Source: Trema orientale (taxonomy: Eukaryota; Streptophyta; Magnoliopsida; Rosales; Cannabaceae). Taken from it: a DNA stretch of 64,000 nt. Shown here in pieces: positions 36,743 through 49,031 of this stretch. Numbering within the stretch: the stretch's first letter is position 1; the number at the start of each line of letters is the position of its first letter. The stretch is from NCBI GenBank assembly GCA_002914845.1, contig JXTC01000005.1, positions 2,106,362 through 2,170,361 of the forward strand, in the 5' to 3' direction. Position numbers and translations under genes: made by a program. The notes beneath the pieces are model-generated. The model was not told where the DNA came from and did no database searches. It saw only the letters and a list, made by a program, of their open reading frames with translations.

Positions 36743-36750
36743 TATAAATA
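36743..36750 (+). promoter_or_regulatory. TATA box of the AdoMetDC gene
   Basis: TATAAATA in the context CACCTATAAATACC, 174 bp before the start codon. The following pyrimidine-rich leader (CTACTACTACTACTACTAC, CACCCCACAC) contains no ATG. Confidence 0.7.
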
Positions 36751-36923
36751 CCATCCACACCCCACTTCTCTCTTTCACCCTGTAGAGTTCAATTCTTCTC
36801 ACATTCTCACTACTACTACTACTACTACCCACACCCCACACTCTTCTAAATTCACCCGCTTCACTCACCAAAACGCTTCGTTTTATACAACTCATTTGGT
36901 TTTAAAAACCCCAAAAAACCAAA

Positions 36924-37949
36924 ATGGCTGTATCGGGTTTTGAAGGGTTCGAAAAGCGGTTGGAGCTCCATTTCTTCGGGGACGACCCGACCGTAATGGA
37001 CCAGCTTGACGGCCACAAGGGCCTGTTGGGCCTGAGGCTACTGGACTTCGATTCCCTACAGCAAGTCCTACACGCCGTACAATGCACCGTCGTATCAGCC
37101 GTTGGGAACCACTACTTCGACTCGTACGTCTTATCCGAGTCGAGCCTCTTCGTCTACCCGGGCAAGATCATCATCAAGACGTGTGGGACAACCCAGCTGC
37201 TCAAATCCGTCCGTCCGTTGATCCACCACGCCCGCCACCTGGGCCTATCGCTGTCGTCCGTTCGCTACACCCGCGGTAACTTTATCTTCCCCGAGTCACA
37301 GCCGTTCCCCCACACCAGCTTCAAGGAAGAGGTCGTTTATCTAGAAGATTCCCTCCCCAAGGGGCTCCGCTTCAGGAAAGCCTCCGTCATGCCCTCCAAA
37401 ACCCTAACCCACTCCTGGCACGTCTTCACCGCCAGTACGGACATCGACCTCGGCGACGTCTTCACCATCGAGATCTGCATGACCGAGCTCGACAAGGCCT
37501 CGGCCGGGAAGTTCTTCCGGCGACCGGCCGACGGCAAGTCCGGCGACTCGGCCGGGAAGGACATGACGGAGGCGACCGGGATCGGGAGCATCAGCCCCTC
37601 GGCCCTGATCTGCGACTTCGCGTTCGATCCCTGCGGCTACTCCATGAACGGGATCGACGGCGATCGCTACTCCACGATCCACGTCACGCCCGAGGATGGC
37701 TACAGCTACGCGAGCTTCGAGACCGTCGGATCCCGCGGCGATGACGTGGCTAGGGTTTTGAAGAAGGTGGCGCAGGTTTTCCGGCCGGCGACCATGTCGG
37801 TCTCGACGACCTCCGCGGGCCGGGAGGTCTGGGGGCGCGTGGCGTCCGCGCTCGAGCCGCTTGGGTTGAAACGCAGGAGCTGCGCGGTGGATGAGTTTCC
37901 GGCCGCCGGAACCGTCGTGTACCAGACGTTCTCGAATCGCCGGAAGTAG
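36924..37949 (+). CDS. SAMDC: S-adenosylmethionine decarboxylase proenzyme
   Basis: Makes decarboxylated S-adenosylmethionine, the aminopropyl donor for spermidine, spermine and thermospermine. The 341-codon, intronless frame is slightly shorter than the usual 355-365 residues of plant enzymes. The proenzyme cleaves itself between E72 and S73 in YVLSESSLFVYPG to give the pyruvoyl group. Other expected residues are present: E7 and E10 (FEGFEKRLE), C87 (IKTCGTT), S240 (GYSMNG) and H253 (TIHVTPEDGYSYASFE). The coding sequence is much more GC-rich than its surroundings. No ATG exists between the TATA box and the start, so the conserved upstream peptide ORF that mediates polyamine repression in most plant SAMDC genes is absent unless an upstream intron or promoter hides it. 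That, with the shorter protein, suggests the divergent SAMDC4/BUD2 type; the subtype is inference. Confidence 0.96.
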   Translation: MAVSGFEGFEKRLELHFFGDDPTVMDQLDGHKGLLGLRLLDFDSLQQVLHAVQCTVVSAVGNHYFDSYVLSESSLFVYPGKIIIKTCGTTQLLKSVRPLIHHARHLGLSLSSVRYTRGNFIFPESQPFPHTSFKEEVVYLEDSLPKGLRFRKASVMPSKTLTHSWHVFTASTDIDLGDVFTIEICMTELDKASAGKFFRRPADGKSGDSAGKDMTEATGIGSISPSALICDFAFDPCGYSMNGIDGDRYSTIHVTPEDGYSYASFETVGSRGDDVARVLKKVAQVFRPATMSVSTTSAGREVWGRVASALEPLGLKRRSCAVDEFPAAGTVVYQTFSNRRK

Positions 37950-38479
37950 GCCGTTACGGCGGCGATGGCGGTGGTAGATAATCGGAGAAAAATTTTAAAA
38001 AGGAGACAAAAAAAGGAGGGAGATGAAAGAATACTTAGTAGGGAGAGAGGGGTTTAAGTTCAGTTTAGATGAAAGTTAGGGCGGGTGATGGGTGACACGT
38101 GGAGATCGGAGAAATGGATTTTACACGTGGAGTAATGGTATTGGTTAATGAGGATGATGAATGAGGGGTTTGACTTGAGTTGTGTAGGTGGATATATAAA
38201 TATTAAAAAAGTGGTGATGACGTGGAAGCATATGAGGTTTTTTTATAAAAAAAAAATTAAATATATCTTTATATATAAATATTGGGAGAAAATGAAAATG
38301 TGGGCTGTGTTGTGTTACTGGTATGGTATCACCATGATAATGCACCCCACTTAGGCTTGTCACGCCTAAGATTTTGAGGTTGTGTAGTGAGTGGGGGTTA
38401 AAAGTGCTGCCTTCTTCAACTTCAAATATGAACCAGAAAAAAAAAAAAAAAAAAAAACTTTCTGTATTCTTTTCTATTC

Positions 38480-38510
<31 letters not shown>

Positions 38511-39943
38511 TTTTTTTTTTTCCCTCTATTTAATTTCCTTTTTTTTTTCATTCCCTCCCTTATTGTCTCCTTATGTTTTTGTTTTTAGATAATTATTGTT
38601 ATTATTATTGTTATTAATTAATGTTATATTATTAAAGGACAATTCACACATTTTATCTAAATTTTATTTTATTTATATATGTTGCAATATTGTATGAATT
38701 GAGTAAGTATACTAAAGAGACGTTGAAGTTTAATGAGTTTGAATTTTTATCTACGGGGGTGGATAAATAAATGAGAAAATAAAGTTGGATTTTGCATGCA
38801 TGGGGAGTTGTCCATATACAATGATAAAATGAGCCTTTTCAATGAACACGTTTCTTGTTTCATGATAAACCTTTTTAATTATGTATCGGCTGCTGGCGTG
38901 GAAGCCACCAGCTCACATTATATCGATAGCATAGTGTATAGACAATAATCCTATATGTATGATTATTAAATATTTGTTGTATAATGTGTATAATTATGTA
39001 AACTTTTTCTTCTTGTTGGTTTGCTTCACGCATTGTAAAGCGAAATAAAAAGCATTAAGTACCTACACGTGATTATGATTAGTTCTATTGAAGTAGTCAA
39101 TGCAATTTCCACTCGTTTCACATAGTAAGAGCCAAGTAAAAGGAACATTTTATTATGCCGAAAAGAACATAAACATATATGATATATATCTCTACATATA
39201 TATACAGAGAGAGAGAGAGAGAGAGAGATTATCGAAGTTGGAAAGGTAAATATTGTTGTTATGTCCAAAAATTGCCTTGACATAAATATCACTTCTCAAC
39301 AAGCTGAAGCTAAATTAAGCTATGGGCATGAGTCTCTGCTGGCAAGAGACGCAGGACTGCCCCTTCAGAAAATTGAATCCGGTGTTTTTGGGTGGGCCGT
39401 GGACGTGGTTACCGGTTACTAACTTGACAAACACAGTCAAGTCTCGAAACTATTTAATGAGTTTGGAAATTTACTGTTTGATATTTCCTCTTTATTGTCA
39501 CATTCCATAGATAAACCGATAAAAAGCAGCTCGTGAAAGAGGATTGAGTATTGATGATGAACTTGTTTGATTGGAGGAGACTCCTCGATCAATTGAGTTT
39601 CATTCAACATTTTTTTTTTTTTTGGGATAAAATTCATTCAACATTAATAATACGAACTTATATAACACCAAACAATCAAATCCTCAAAAGTATTGGACCT
39701 ATCATTTGGGCCTCTATGTCCCTTGCCATATGGGGCTAAGCCCATAACAAAGCACAGACGTGGATTTCGACAAGGAAAATATGCAGGAATGGCCCATGAC
39801 CAAGTTCTTGTTCGACTTTGACATACGAGTGGGCTCCCAATCCTTTCATGAGAAATTGGAGTCTGTATCGCATCAATAAATATCTGTTATATTTTTAGTA
39901 GTGAAAATTAGGGCATTTTTGGGGAAAACAAATAAGAAAAATA
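37950..39943. other. 3' flank of AdoMetDC gene and intergenic
   Basis: The 3' untranslated region of the decarboxylase lies in the first few hundred bases. A poly-A run (38438-38457), a CTT/T-rich tract (38480-38522) and a GA run (39206-39229) follow. No further gene was seen. Confidence 0.5.
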
Positions 39944-40162
39944 CTTTTTATTAGAAAAATACTATTTTTAAAAAAAATATTTAGAAAATACTATTTTTAA
40001 AAATAGTAACCAGTAAACGGTAACCAGTTTTCGAGTACTTATAACTAGTAACTAGTATTTATAACTAGTAATTAGTAACCTGTTTTCAGAGATTGGTAAC
40101 TAGTAATCATTTTAAAAATAAATTTCTCTAAAAACTTATTAAAAAGTGATATTTTTCTAATG
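39944..40162. mobile_element. AT-rich MITE-like repeat, copy 1
   Basis: Inverted ends containing TTAGAAAAATACTATTTTT (left) and AAAAAGTGATATTTTTCTAA (right) enclose repeated GTAACTAGT and GTAACCAGT motifs. Related to 41415-41677. No firm target-site duplication. Confidence 0.5.
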
Positions 40163-40639
40163 AAAACCTTAAAGAAGTCGGCAAAAAAAAAAAAAAAACT
40201 AACTTCCGTGTTTTTGTAATTCTTTTCGATTTTTATAAATAAAGCGTTAGAAACTCTTTTTACCATTGTTATGTCTACTTATGTATCAGCTTTAATTTAT
40301 GTATGGAGTATATTAGTTTTTATATGGGCTTCTTACAAAATTCCAGCCCAAAGTACAAAAATTGAAAAATTCTGGGCTGAATTTTTTGAAAAATCCCAGA
40401 AGTTAATATTTTTCATTTTCATTTTGCCCTTATTAGACTTCGCAATTGTTCATCCTTTACTATTAGAACTTAACCTGATTGTATTTGATTTTGATATCTT
40501 CAAGTTTACAACACGACAAAAAGGATTGTGTAAAGAAATATGAAGGGTTGTGATTGTGAAAAAAGGAAACTAAGGAGTAATTAGTGTGTTAAGTTTCACG
40601 CTTGGTACTGTAGTTTCTTTTAGTTTTTTTGTTATACAG
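40163..40639. other. Intergenic with a hydrophobic open frame
   Basis: A 90-codon plus-strand frame (40271-40543) is hydrophobic and T-rich (SALIYVWSILVFIWASY), as expected by chance in AT-rich DNA. No family recognised. Confidence 0.4.
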
Positions 40640-40929
40640 TAATAAGAGAAATTTTGGTGGATGTCTACTTTTTTAACTTGATTGTAGTAAACGTCCATTT
40701 TTTTTTTTCATTTTATAGTTAAATGATAGGCTCATATATTTTTACATTTGGTATATATATTTATATATTACTTTTAATTTATGTACTGAGTATATAAAAT
40801 TTTATATTTAGTATATAATATTTTACACGTGGTATATATATTGATATACCAGTCATTTTACTATAACATTTGAAGAATGAGCATTTACTTAAAATGGACT
40901 CAAAATTTGATCATTTTTCTATAAGACCC
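40640..40929. repeat. Dispersed repeat, copy 2
   Basis: Counterpart of 20169-20449 in the same orientation, with the same order of GAGAAATTT, TAGTATATAA-type repeats, CTATAACATTTGA and CTATAAGACCC end blocks. Divergent but clearly related. Confidence 0.6.
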
Positions 40930-41414
40930 TAATTTTATAAAGGTCCAAATTTGTCCTTGAAATTCTCCCAACTAGTGGATATTTGTCTATTAATTGGAAG
41001 TGTATTTTGGTACACAACTGTTATATTTTGTAAAAAAAATTAGTTAGTTGTTATATGACAAAATTAAATCTTAAAATTGGGCTTTTTTTTTTTTTCATAT
41101 ATAGTAGTTCTAGAAAAAAAAAAAAAAAAAGAAGGTTTATAACAGTTTTCTTTAGAAAAAATTGCCAAAAACTAGTAGTATAGATGTAAAAACTATTTTC
41201 CAAAATTGTTATTCAGCTTAATTACCTCATTAAAAGTTAAAGCTGCTATTTATGAAAGAACCCCATGAAGAAAAGATCTTGCAACAAAATAACCAAAATT
41301 TGGGCACATTTTACGTAGATATATACCTGTACAAAATATGAAATATCCAACATAAAAAGAGGAAATCTAATTTTTATGATAACTTTTCAAAAAAATTGAA
41401 AAATTTCGGATTTA

Positions 41415-41677
41415 ATTAGAAAATTACCACTTTTAAAAATATGTAGAAAAATACTATTTTTTATTAATTGATGAGATACTTGACATAATTAGTCAAGTTA
41501 CATGAGGTAACTTAATTAGTTACTTTAAGCAACTAGATTGGTTACTTCAAGTAACCCAACTAGTTACCTCGAGTACTATTGAAAAAATACGAAATCTGAA
41601 AGAAAAAATGATAGTTTTCTAAATATTTATCAAACGTGTTATTTTTCTAAAATAACTTTTAAAAAGTGATATTTATC
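41415..41677. mobile_element. AT-rich MITE-like repeat, copy 2
   Basis: Shares AGAAAAATACTATTTTT and AAAAAGTGATATTTATCTAA ends and internal GTTACTT/GTAACC motifs (AACTAGTTACC) with 39944-40162. The interior has diverged. Confidence 0.45.
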
Positions 41678-43584
41678 TAAATAAGCAATTTTGAAGACGG
41701 AGGAGATAAAAGAAAAGGTAAACAAAGGGACAAATTTTCGAAACAAATAAAAATAGGAAAGTGGTAAGAGTCGTAAGACTAATTTTGGATTGATGAAGAA
41801 AGTGGTAGGGAAAAAAAAAGTGGGAGGCCATTCAATAATTGTGCACTCATAATGCATACACTTAATCTACTTAGATAATGAACTGATGTAATATCTTTTG
41901 AAAACATCTCTTGGCTTACAAAGTACTAACCAATGTAAATCCACTCAATCCACTCATCTGGAGGATTAAAAGCTACTCTACAAATTCATAAATGCAACTT
42001 TTTGCAGACTAAGCAAAATGTTAAATATGTCAGAGTCAGTACTGCTGCCATATACCAATGACAAAACCTACCAGCACTGAAGTCCCCATCAATAAAGATT
42101 TAGAGCACATACTTCACTGTGGGAACTACCAATCTAGTTTCTCATAATTTTTATGTTCCTTAAACAACTACCATCCTAATTAATGTTTAATGCTATAGAG
42201 ATCTATAAAGGCATGAGATTAAACCATCTTGACTAATGCCTTGTACTGACAGCTTTTTCCAGTTTCCTACTCACTTCTTCTGACCCTTTTATTACATACA
42301 CTGTAGAAAAGAAAAGCAGCAAATGATAAGCTTTACATTGTTTTTGTCTACCAAATCTAAATAAAACCCAGAAATCAGAAACTTTTGGTACTTAATTAAT
42401 AATCAAAAGGTTAAAAAAATTGCATATTAAGATAGAGATTGCAAGTAAGGGGTCAAAATTCAAAGTTATGAGAGAATCCTACGGGGTCCCATAAGCCATA
42501 TAAAACATAGTTTTGGGACCCCCAGCTGGCCCCCTCATTTTGAAATTTCTTATTCAATCCAAGGCCTCTTCACATTTTTTATTTCCCTTTTAAAAGCAAA
42601 TTTGGAATTTTCATTGGTAGAACTAAAACTCTCAATTAGAGAGATCTCTTGACCTTGCTAGTTGCTACCAGCTTCCTTCTACAAATCTCTCTCACAAGTG
42701 AGAAATAATTTTAAAGTATTCAAAAAGTGAGTTTTTCTAGGGGCTTGGGGAGAACACTTACCTTTTTATTCTCATACGAAAAAGAAACTTCCAAAACAGA
42801 TTAAAAGACAAACTAAAAGATACAATGAGTCCACCAGAATGATTTATTTGATCACTTTAAAGATTAAGATGAATTGAGCCACACATGGTTTTCGAATTTT
42901 GTGTACTTTAACGGGTCTAAAAAACACAACAGGAATAGAACTAGTTGTAATGAAATTATACTTCACTCACTTGGATGAATAACTTACATAACTTTTATCG
43001 TAATATTCATTCCAAGTTATCCAGTCTAGTGTTCATTTACATAAAATTCTTAATTGTAAAGCTCTCATCCAACCCAATAGGTTGCTCATACATCCACCAT
43101 TTTAGACCATATTTAGGAAAAAATGAAAGCCAATATTGGAACTTTTTTGGAAATGTCTACATTTCCCTTTCCTTTCCCTCTTCCTGAGCAGAGTAAATGG
43201 CTTTAAGCTTGTGTATGCTAAAAATTAGAGCATGAATCGACAAACACTTTCTTTTGTTAATGGTCATTTATTCAACACTTTATTCAATTTATATCTTGTA
43301 TTTTGATTATTATTAACATTGTTCCTTAGATTTAAAATCGGTTATAAATTTATACACTGACACTAATTTAGAGCAATTAATTTATCAAGATGATTTAACA
43401 AACTTATTCTCGGATTAGTTTTTATACAATTTATTTTTAATTTTTTAAATATCTTGCTAAATTAACTACTCTAAATTGTTATCAGTGTATAAATTTGTAA
43501 CAGATTTCAAATCTAAGGGTCAATGTTGATAATAATCAAAACACAATGTATAATTTGAACAAAATATCAAAACATAAAGTATAA
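41678..43584. other. Intergenic, no gene seen
   Basis: AT-rich. A loosely inverted pair of segments (about 43260-43400 and 43410-43560) shares TATAAATTTGTAACAGATT-like sequence and its reverse, perhaps another decayed TIR element. Confidence 0.35.
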
Positions 43585-43732
43585 AGACGCGTCTACAGTA
43601 GGGGCGTCCCTACGTAAGGCCCTGTTTATACACCGTTTGATGGGATGTGTATAAACAGATTCTCCACAGATTCCCATCAAACGGTGTATAAACAGGGGCC
43701 TTACGTAGGGCGCCTCTACTATAGCCGCCTCC
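43585..43732. mobile_element. Mutator-like MITE, copy 2
   Basis: A 148-bp element with inverted ends (GCGTCTACAGTAGGGGCG on one side, GCGGCTATAGTAGAGGCG on the other) and a perfect 9-bp target-site duplication AAAGTATAA at 43576-43584 and 43733-43741. Its interior (ATCAAACGGTGTATAAACAG) differs from copies 1 and 3, so it is a second subtype. Confidence 0.9.
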
Positions 43733-44024
43733 AAAGTATAAATATGATATTATCTCTTTTCCAAAAAAAGTTTTAAACTGGTAACAAGTTATATAATGTA
43801 GTACTATAGTGTGTGCATTATTCATAGCACACCTATAATATCAGATATTTTGTCCATCTACCAAAGTGAAGCCTTTGATAGTCACCAGGAAAAAAAAAAA
43901 AAGTGAAGCCTTTGATATAATTCGTATTCATATTTCTCATCTTCCACACTAGATATTTGCTAACATACCCTTTACCTAATTTGGGTTTCTACTTTTCTCA
44001 TCTTTTTTTCGTCCTTTTCCTTTT

Positions 44025-44195
44025 GGGGATGGTTACGGTAGGGGCGTCTTTACGTAGAGTCATGCCTTAATTATCGTTGGATAGGAATCTATGGGAAATA
44101 ACGAGAATCTGTGGAAAATCTATTTATATACAGATTCCTATCCAACGGTGAATAGACAGAGCCCTACGTAGGGCGCCCCTACTGTGGACGCCACC
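44025..44195. mobile_element. Mutator-like MITE, copy 3
   Basis: A 171-bp element, nearly the same as copy 1 (GGGGATGGTTACGGTAGGGG start, TATTTATATACAGATTCC inside). It has a perfect 9-bp target-site duplication TTTCCTTTT at 44016-44024 and 44196-44204. It lies about 1 kb upstream of the PP2C start codon. Confidence 0.92.
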
Positions 44196-45199
44196 TTTCC
44201 TTTTTGTTAGAATTATTACATTTGTTTACTATCACTATTGACCTTTCTCAGTCAGTGACTCAGTGTTGTGTGGTTAGGTGTTTTCTTGGAACATGGGTCT
44301 TTTTTCCATTTTTCTCTCTCTATTTTCAGACAGACCCACCCATGCACACATATTGAATCTGGTACCTATCTTTGTTTCTTGAAAAAGCCCCATTTTCGTC
44401 ACCATTTCCAGAGTCACAGACACATCTTATTTGGACAGTTCCTTGAGGTTTCGTATCCTTGAATCTCTAGCTCTTAATGCAAAAACCCATCTTCGTCACC
44501 ATTTTTCAGTGTGTCACAGACAGCACAGACCCCTCTTGTTTTGGACACTTCCTTGGGGTTTCGTATTCTCCGTTCTTTTGCTCTTAATGCTCTGTTCTTA
44601 AGCTCTGAATATGATCATGTGCCCCAAACCTGTTTCATTTTTATTTTCTCTTTAGACCCCTCACGTTCTGTGTTGTGAAAGGCCATTGTGTTTTATATGA
44701 TCAAATTCAGAAAGACCAAAATGTCTCCAACTTTTTTAACTTTATTCCTCTGGGAGTTTTCTTTTCTTTACTCTTTCCTTCTTATGCGTTTCTTGTAGAA
44801 CGTTTCTTTTTTCAGGAGTTTTGTTCTTTGTCTTTGAGAGAATTTTCCTGGAAAGCCTCCTTCTCGGGCCTGAAAAGAACTCTCTCTCACATGGATAATC
44901 ATCATCATCATGTGTTGAAAGTAATCATCTTTCACCACCGAGTGTTCTTGTTTTGTTGATTTCCCTTTTAGGGTTTTTGATTGTTGTGGCCTTAATTTCG
45001 TTTTCTGTAACATGGGTTCTGCTCAGAATTTCCAAATTTAGGTCCAATGTTGAATTTCAGGAATACCCATTTCACCATTTTCGGCCAATTATGCTATTTG
45101 TCTCTTAGGCTTTTTCTCGAACACTTCGGCTGCACTTGAATTTCTTCCTGCTGGAAAGAAAGTTCAGTACTTTGCTTCGTCTTCCCACTGAACAATAAT

Positions 45200-47611
45200 A
45201 TGGGTTGTGTCCATGGAAAGTGTTGCAGTCGCTACCCCCCATCTTCTAACGACGATCCCAGAGACTTCGCAGAGGCTGATCCGTACAGTGTTCAAAGAAA
45301 ACACTTGCTTACAGATAGATCATTAGAGTCTGTTCCTGTTCCTTCTCATAACTTCCATTTGGAGTACTCTGTTCTCACTCAGCGAGGCTACTACCCAGAC
45401 TCACTCGATAAAGAAAATCAAGATAGTTACTGCATCAAAACAAAGCTTCAAGGTGACCCAAATATCCATTTCTTTGGTGTATTTGATGGGCATGGCCAAT
45501 TTGGTGCCCAGTGTTCCAATTTCGTCAAGGACAGGGTAGTCGAAATACTATCAGACGATCCTACATTGTTGGATGATCCTGAAAAAGCTTACAATTCGGC
45601 TTTTTTAAATACGAACTACGAATTACATAGCAGCAACATTGACGATTCAATGAGTGGTACCACGGCGATCACCGTGCTTGTCATCGGTGACACCCTTTAT
45701 GTTGCGAATGTAGGCGATTCGAGAGCAGTTATAGCAGTTAAAGACGGGAATCGAATTGTTGCCCAGGACTTGTCTACTGATCAGACGCCGTTTCGGAAAG
45801 ATGAGTATGAGAGGGTGAAGCTATGTGGGGCGAGGGTGTTGAGTGTTGATCAAGTTGAAGGGCTTAAGGATCCTGATATTCAGAATTGGGGTGACGAAGA
45901 GATCGACGGCGGCGATCCGCCGAGGCTATGGGTTCAGAATGGTATGTATCCTGGGACTGCTTTTACAAGGAGTGTGGGAGACAGTACGGCGGAGAGAATT
46001 GGTGTTGTGGCTGATCCAGAGGTGTCAAAGGTTCAGCTTACACCGGACCATCTTTTCTTTGTTGTTGCAAGTGATGGAGTGTTCGAGTTCCTCTCAAGCC
46101 AAGCTGTTGTAAACATGGTATATGCTAGAGCTCTACTATAATCTTCAATTGATCCAGTGAACGTTTTTTATTTCCCAGTTGGTCTTTGTTCAGGAAAATT
46201 GTTATGATAAGATGTATTGTAGAGCTGAATGGTGATTAGATACTTAAAGCACCCTAACATTAGCTTAAATTGAGGCATTTTAGGTTGGTGTAACTGGAAG
46301 TCAATTTGACAACGTTGTTGGATTTTGTAGATATTTTGCATTATGTGCGTGTTATAATAGTCAGTAGGTATGGTTTGGCTTCACTAGCATAGATTCTTAA
46401 CTGAAGATATATCTTTGGGCTTTGAAATTCTCAAAAATATTGTGTCTACCTGTCGATAGGCGCCCCTGTTTCTCTCAGTTCTGTCCTACTCCACTGTCAG
46501 CTAGTTGTGTTATAGTTTTTTCAGTCGCTAGTTGTTCCTACGTGTTCCTCTCTGTGAAATTTAAGTTTTACTCGTCCTGTTCTTAATTTAGGCTGCAAGA
46601 TATACTGATCCTCGGGATGCTTGCGCTGCCATTGCTGGAGAATCTTACAAGCTATGGTTAGAACATGAAAGCCGGACAGACGATATAACAATCATCATTG
46701 TTCACATCAGAGGCTTGAATGTATGAATTATATAAACTTTATTAGGTTGCATATTTTGCTGCCTTCTACGTTACCTGCCTTGGGCTGATCCACAACTCAC
46801 TCTGATAATAGTCTGTATATGTTATTGTAATGCTTTGTGGTACATTTACTTTGGTGGCCTACTAGTTTGGGGGGTTCACTTCGGAGAGTTATGTTCTGGG
46901 TTGGCCTTGCTAAATGATTGCTCTTGAAGAAGCATCATTTTGACCTCATACATGGGATCGTTTCATTTAAATGTGATTTGGTTGCCTTCCCCAAGAATAT
47001 GTTTAAGTGGTAGAAGTAAATCAGAGAATATTTGTTTTATTACGACCATAATGAGAAATTATGTAAAACTTTTGAGTGCCCAGATGTTATATGTCCATGC
47101 CATGAGCGGAATTTAAATGAGAAAAAAAAATCAGCTGTTGAGAGCATTGTTATCCTGTCTCTTTTCATTGGCTGACTTATGTAGCTAACTCTCGTTCTGT
47201 TTGTTTTAGTCGGCAGCTGGTTCTACAGATGGATCAAGTGGGATCAATAGTAGACCTGCATTAAGAAAAGGGAAAGGAACTTCAGAGATATCTGGCGCCA
47301 CTGGGTCAGAAGTCCATCGTTCCGTAAGAAGTGATCTCTCAGATCTACAATCCTGTCAGTATCATGTCTCAATGAATCGAAGCCCAGCCATTGTAGTTCC
47401 ATCTCCGACATGTCGAAGGCCTTTGGAAGTGGTGGGTCTCTCAAACTTTGTTTTATGCCGCTCTCAAACCATCTGTTCTGTATTCCAAAGTGGTGGGTCT
47501 TTCAAACTGTATTATACAATGTATCTGAGCATTTGTTCTTTTTCACCATGTACTGCAGTGACTCAACTCAGAGGTCTTCATGAAGCTGCTTCACATCTCC
47601 TTGACATTTAA
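45200..47611 (+). CDS. Protein phosphatase 2C, At3g06270/PP2C35-like
   Basis: Mg/Mn-dependent Ser/Thr phosphatase. Exons: 45200-46117, 46592-46720 and 47210 onward, all phase 0. The N-terminus MGCVHGKCC is a strong myristoylation (G2) and palmitoylation (C3, C8, C9) signal, so plasma-membrane anchoring is expected. PP2C motifs appear in order: [19 protein letters not shown] (62-80), FFGVFDGHG (91-99, metal-binding D96), [57 protein letters not shown] and, in exon 2, [12 protein letters not shown]. Exon 3 adds a serine-rich tail ([20 protein letters not shown]) that, as I recall it, the Arabidopsis protein lacks. The end is uncertain. Read through, exon 3 stops at 47611; a donor at 47432 or 47429 would stop just after PLEV, and a donor at 47436 splices in frame to [16 protein letters not shown]. 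Confidence 0.93.
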
Positions 47612-49031
47612 TCTGAGTGGTACCCATCTTCTACTGTTTAAGTTTCCTTTATTATCTAATGCAATCACCATAACCCTGATAATTGTAAATCTACTAGGCT
47701 AGAAATATGTTTCAGAAGACATTCTTGCTTAAATGCTGATAGTTCTGTTTGGCTTGTCAACAGGATGTGGGTTAGAAGTACGTAGTTTTTCTGCATCCGC
47801 AATACATCTTCACTCTAGTGGCGTTGCTAATGTTAGTTATCACACGGTTTCTGACTATAGATATGCCTTAAAGGGGAACAAAATGATCTCCTTTCAGCTG
47901 TAGCCTTGGCCACTAATCCAAGCACATGTAGGGGAAAGACATGAAAATAAAATTTGGAGAGCCACAATGGAGTTCTCACAGGAGGGTTTGGAAGTTGATG
48001 ATCTCGTAGTCGCAAAATGTAGATTTAATGTTTGTTCTACTACACTGAATGCTGTAAGAAACAATGTACAAATTTAAACTTTGTTGTGATTCATCTCCTC
48101 AATTCTTAGATGAGTGGTAGATGGAATCTAGCCTTGAATTTTTCTTGCATTCATTTACTTTACAAACTTGCTCGGAATACTAATTTTGAATGGCTTAGAG
48201 GTTTTATATGACAGTCTGATGGGCAATTAGAGGAAATTTCAGTTTATTATGAATGATTGTGACTTCGTTTTCCTGTTAGATTTAGTCTCATCATCGCGGA
48301 TAAAAATCTAGTGATAATTGAGAGGCGTATGACTCAATAATGTCTCTAGGTACGAGATGGATGGTATCAAAATGTGGCCTTTCTATTTTCTTGTCTCTGT
48401 TTTCTGAGAAAGTGACAAAGCCCGAGAGTCCGGAGTGGCCTACATGTCTTTGCCTTTTTAAGCACCTGAAGCCTCATCCTAATAACTGATGGCTTGTCTT
48501 TTCAGGAGTTGGTACTTTTAAGACTTCCAGCCAATTGAGAGTGAGAGAGAGAATGAAGATCATAATGCTGCCATTGCTAATAACCCTTTTTCAAAATATC
48601 CAGGAGGCGAACTCTTATTATACATTCTTCCTCCACTCTCTATGGGCAGCTTTTGAGGACTGGTACACGAATCTCTCACCCAGATGCCCTTGAGAAATTA
48701 TACGGCCCACTGATTGGTATCCACAATTCCAGCTAAAGAGAGAGTTAAAGGGTTCAAAATAGAAAGGACTTACAGATAACGGGACATATTTAGTTTCAGG
48801 TTATCAAACTTGCACCCTAAAACCTATGGCCAAACTGCCCCTGTTCTAGGGCCTTCAATGTGCCATTTAGCTTTATTTGTTGATATCATAGCCCTAACCA
48901 TATGAAACCATCTTTGAACCAAATTTGGTTCTTTAACTAATGATTTTTGCTCTCAAAAATTTGGACATTATTCCCGTAGTACTTTGTTAACGTTAAAAAT
49001 ACAAAATTTTACAACGCAAATAACTGAAAAA
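47612..49031. other. Convergent intergenic region
   Basis: Contains the 3' untranslated regions of the PP2C gene (plus) and SAC3B (minus). No extra gene is supported; short frames here lack motifs. Confidence 0.5.

Noticed and set aside
36335..36943. 202-codon plus-strand frame overlapping the AdoMetDC start
   Set aside because: Low-complexity, spans the TATA box and leader, and overlaps the real start codon in another frame.
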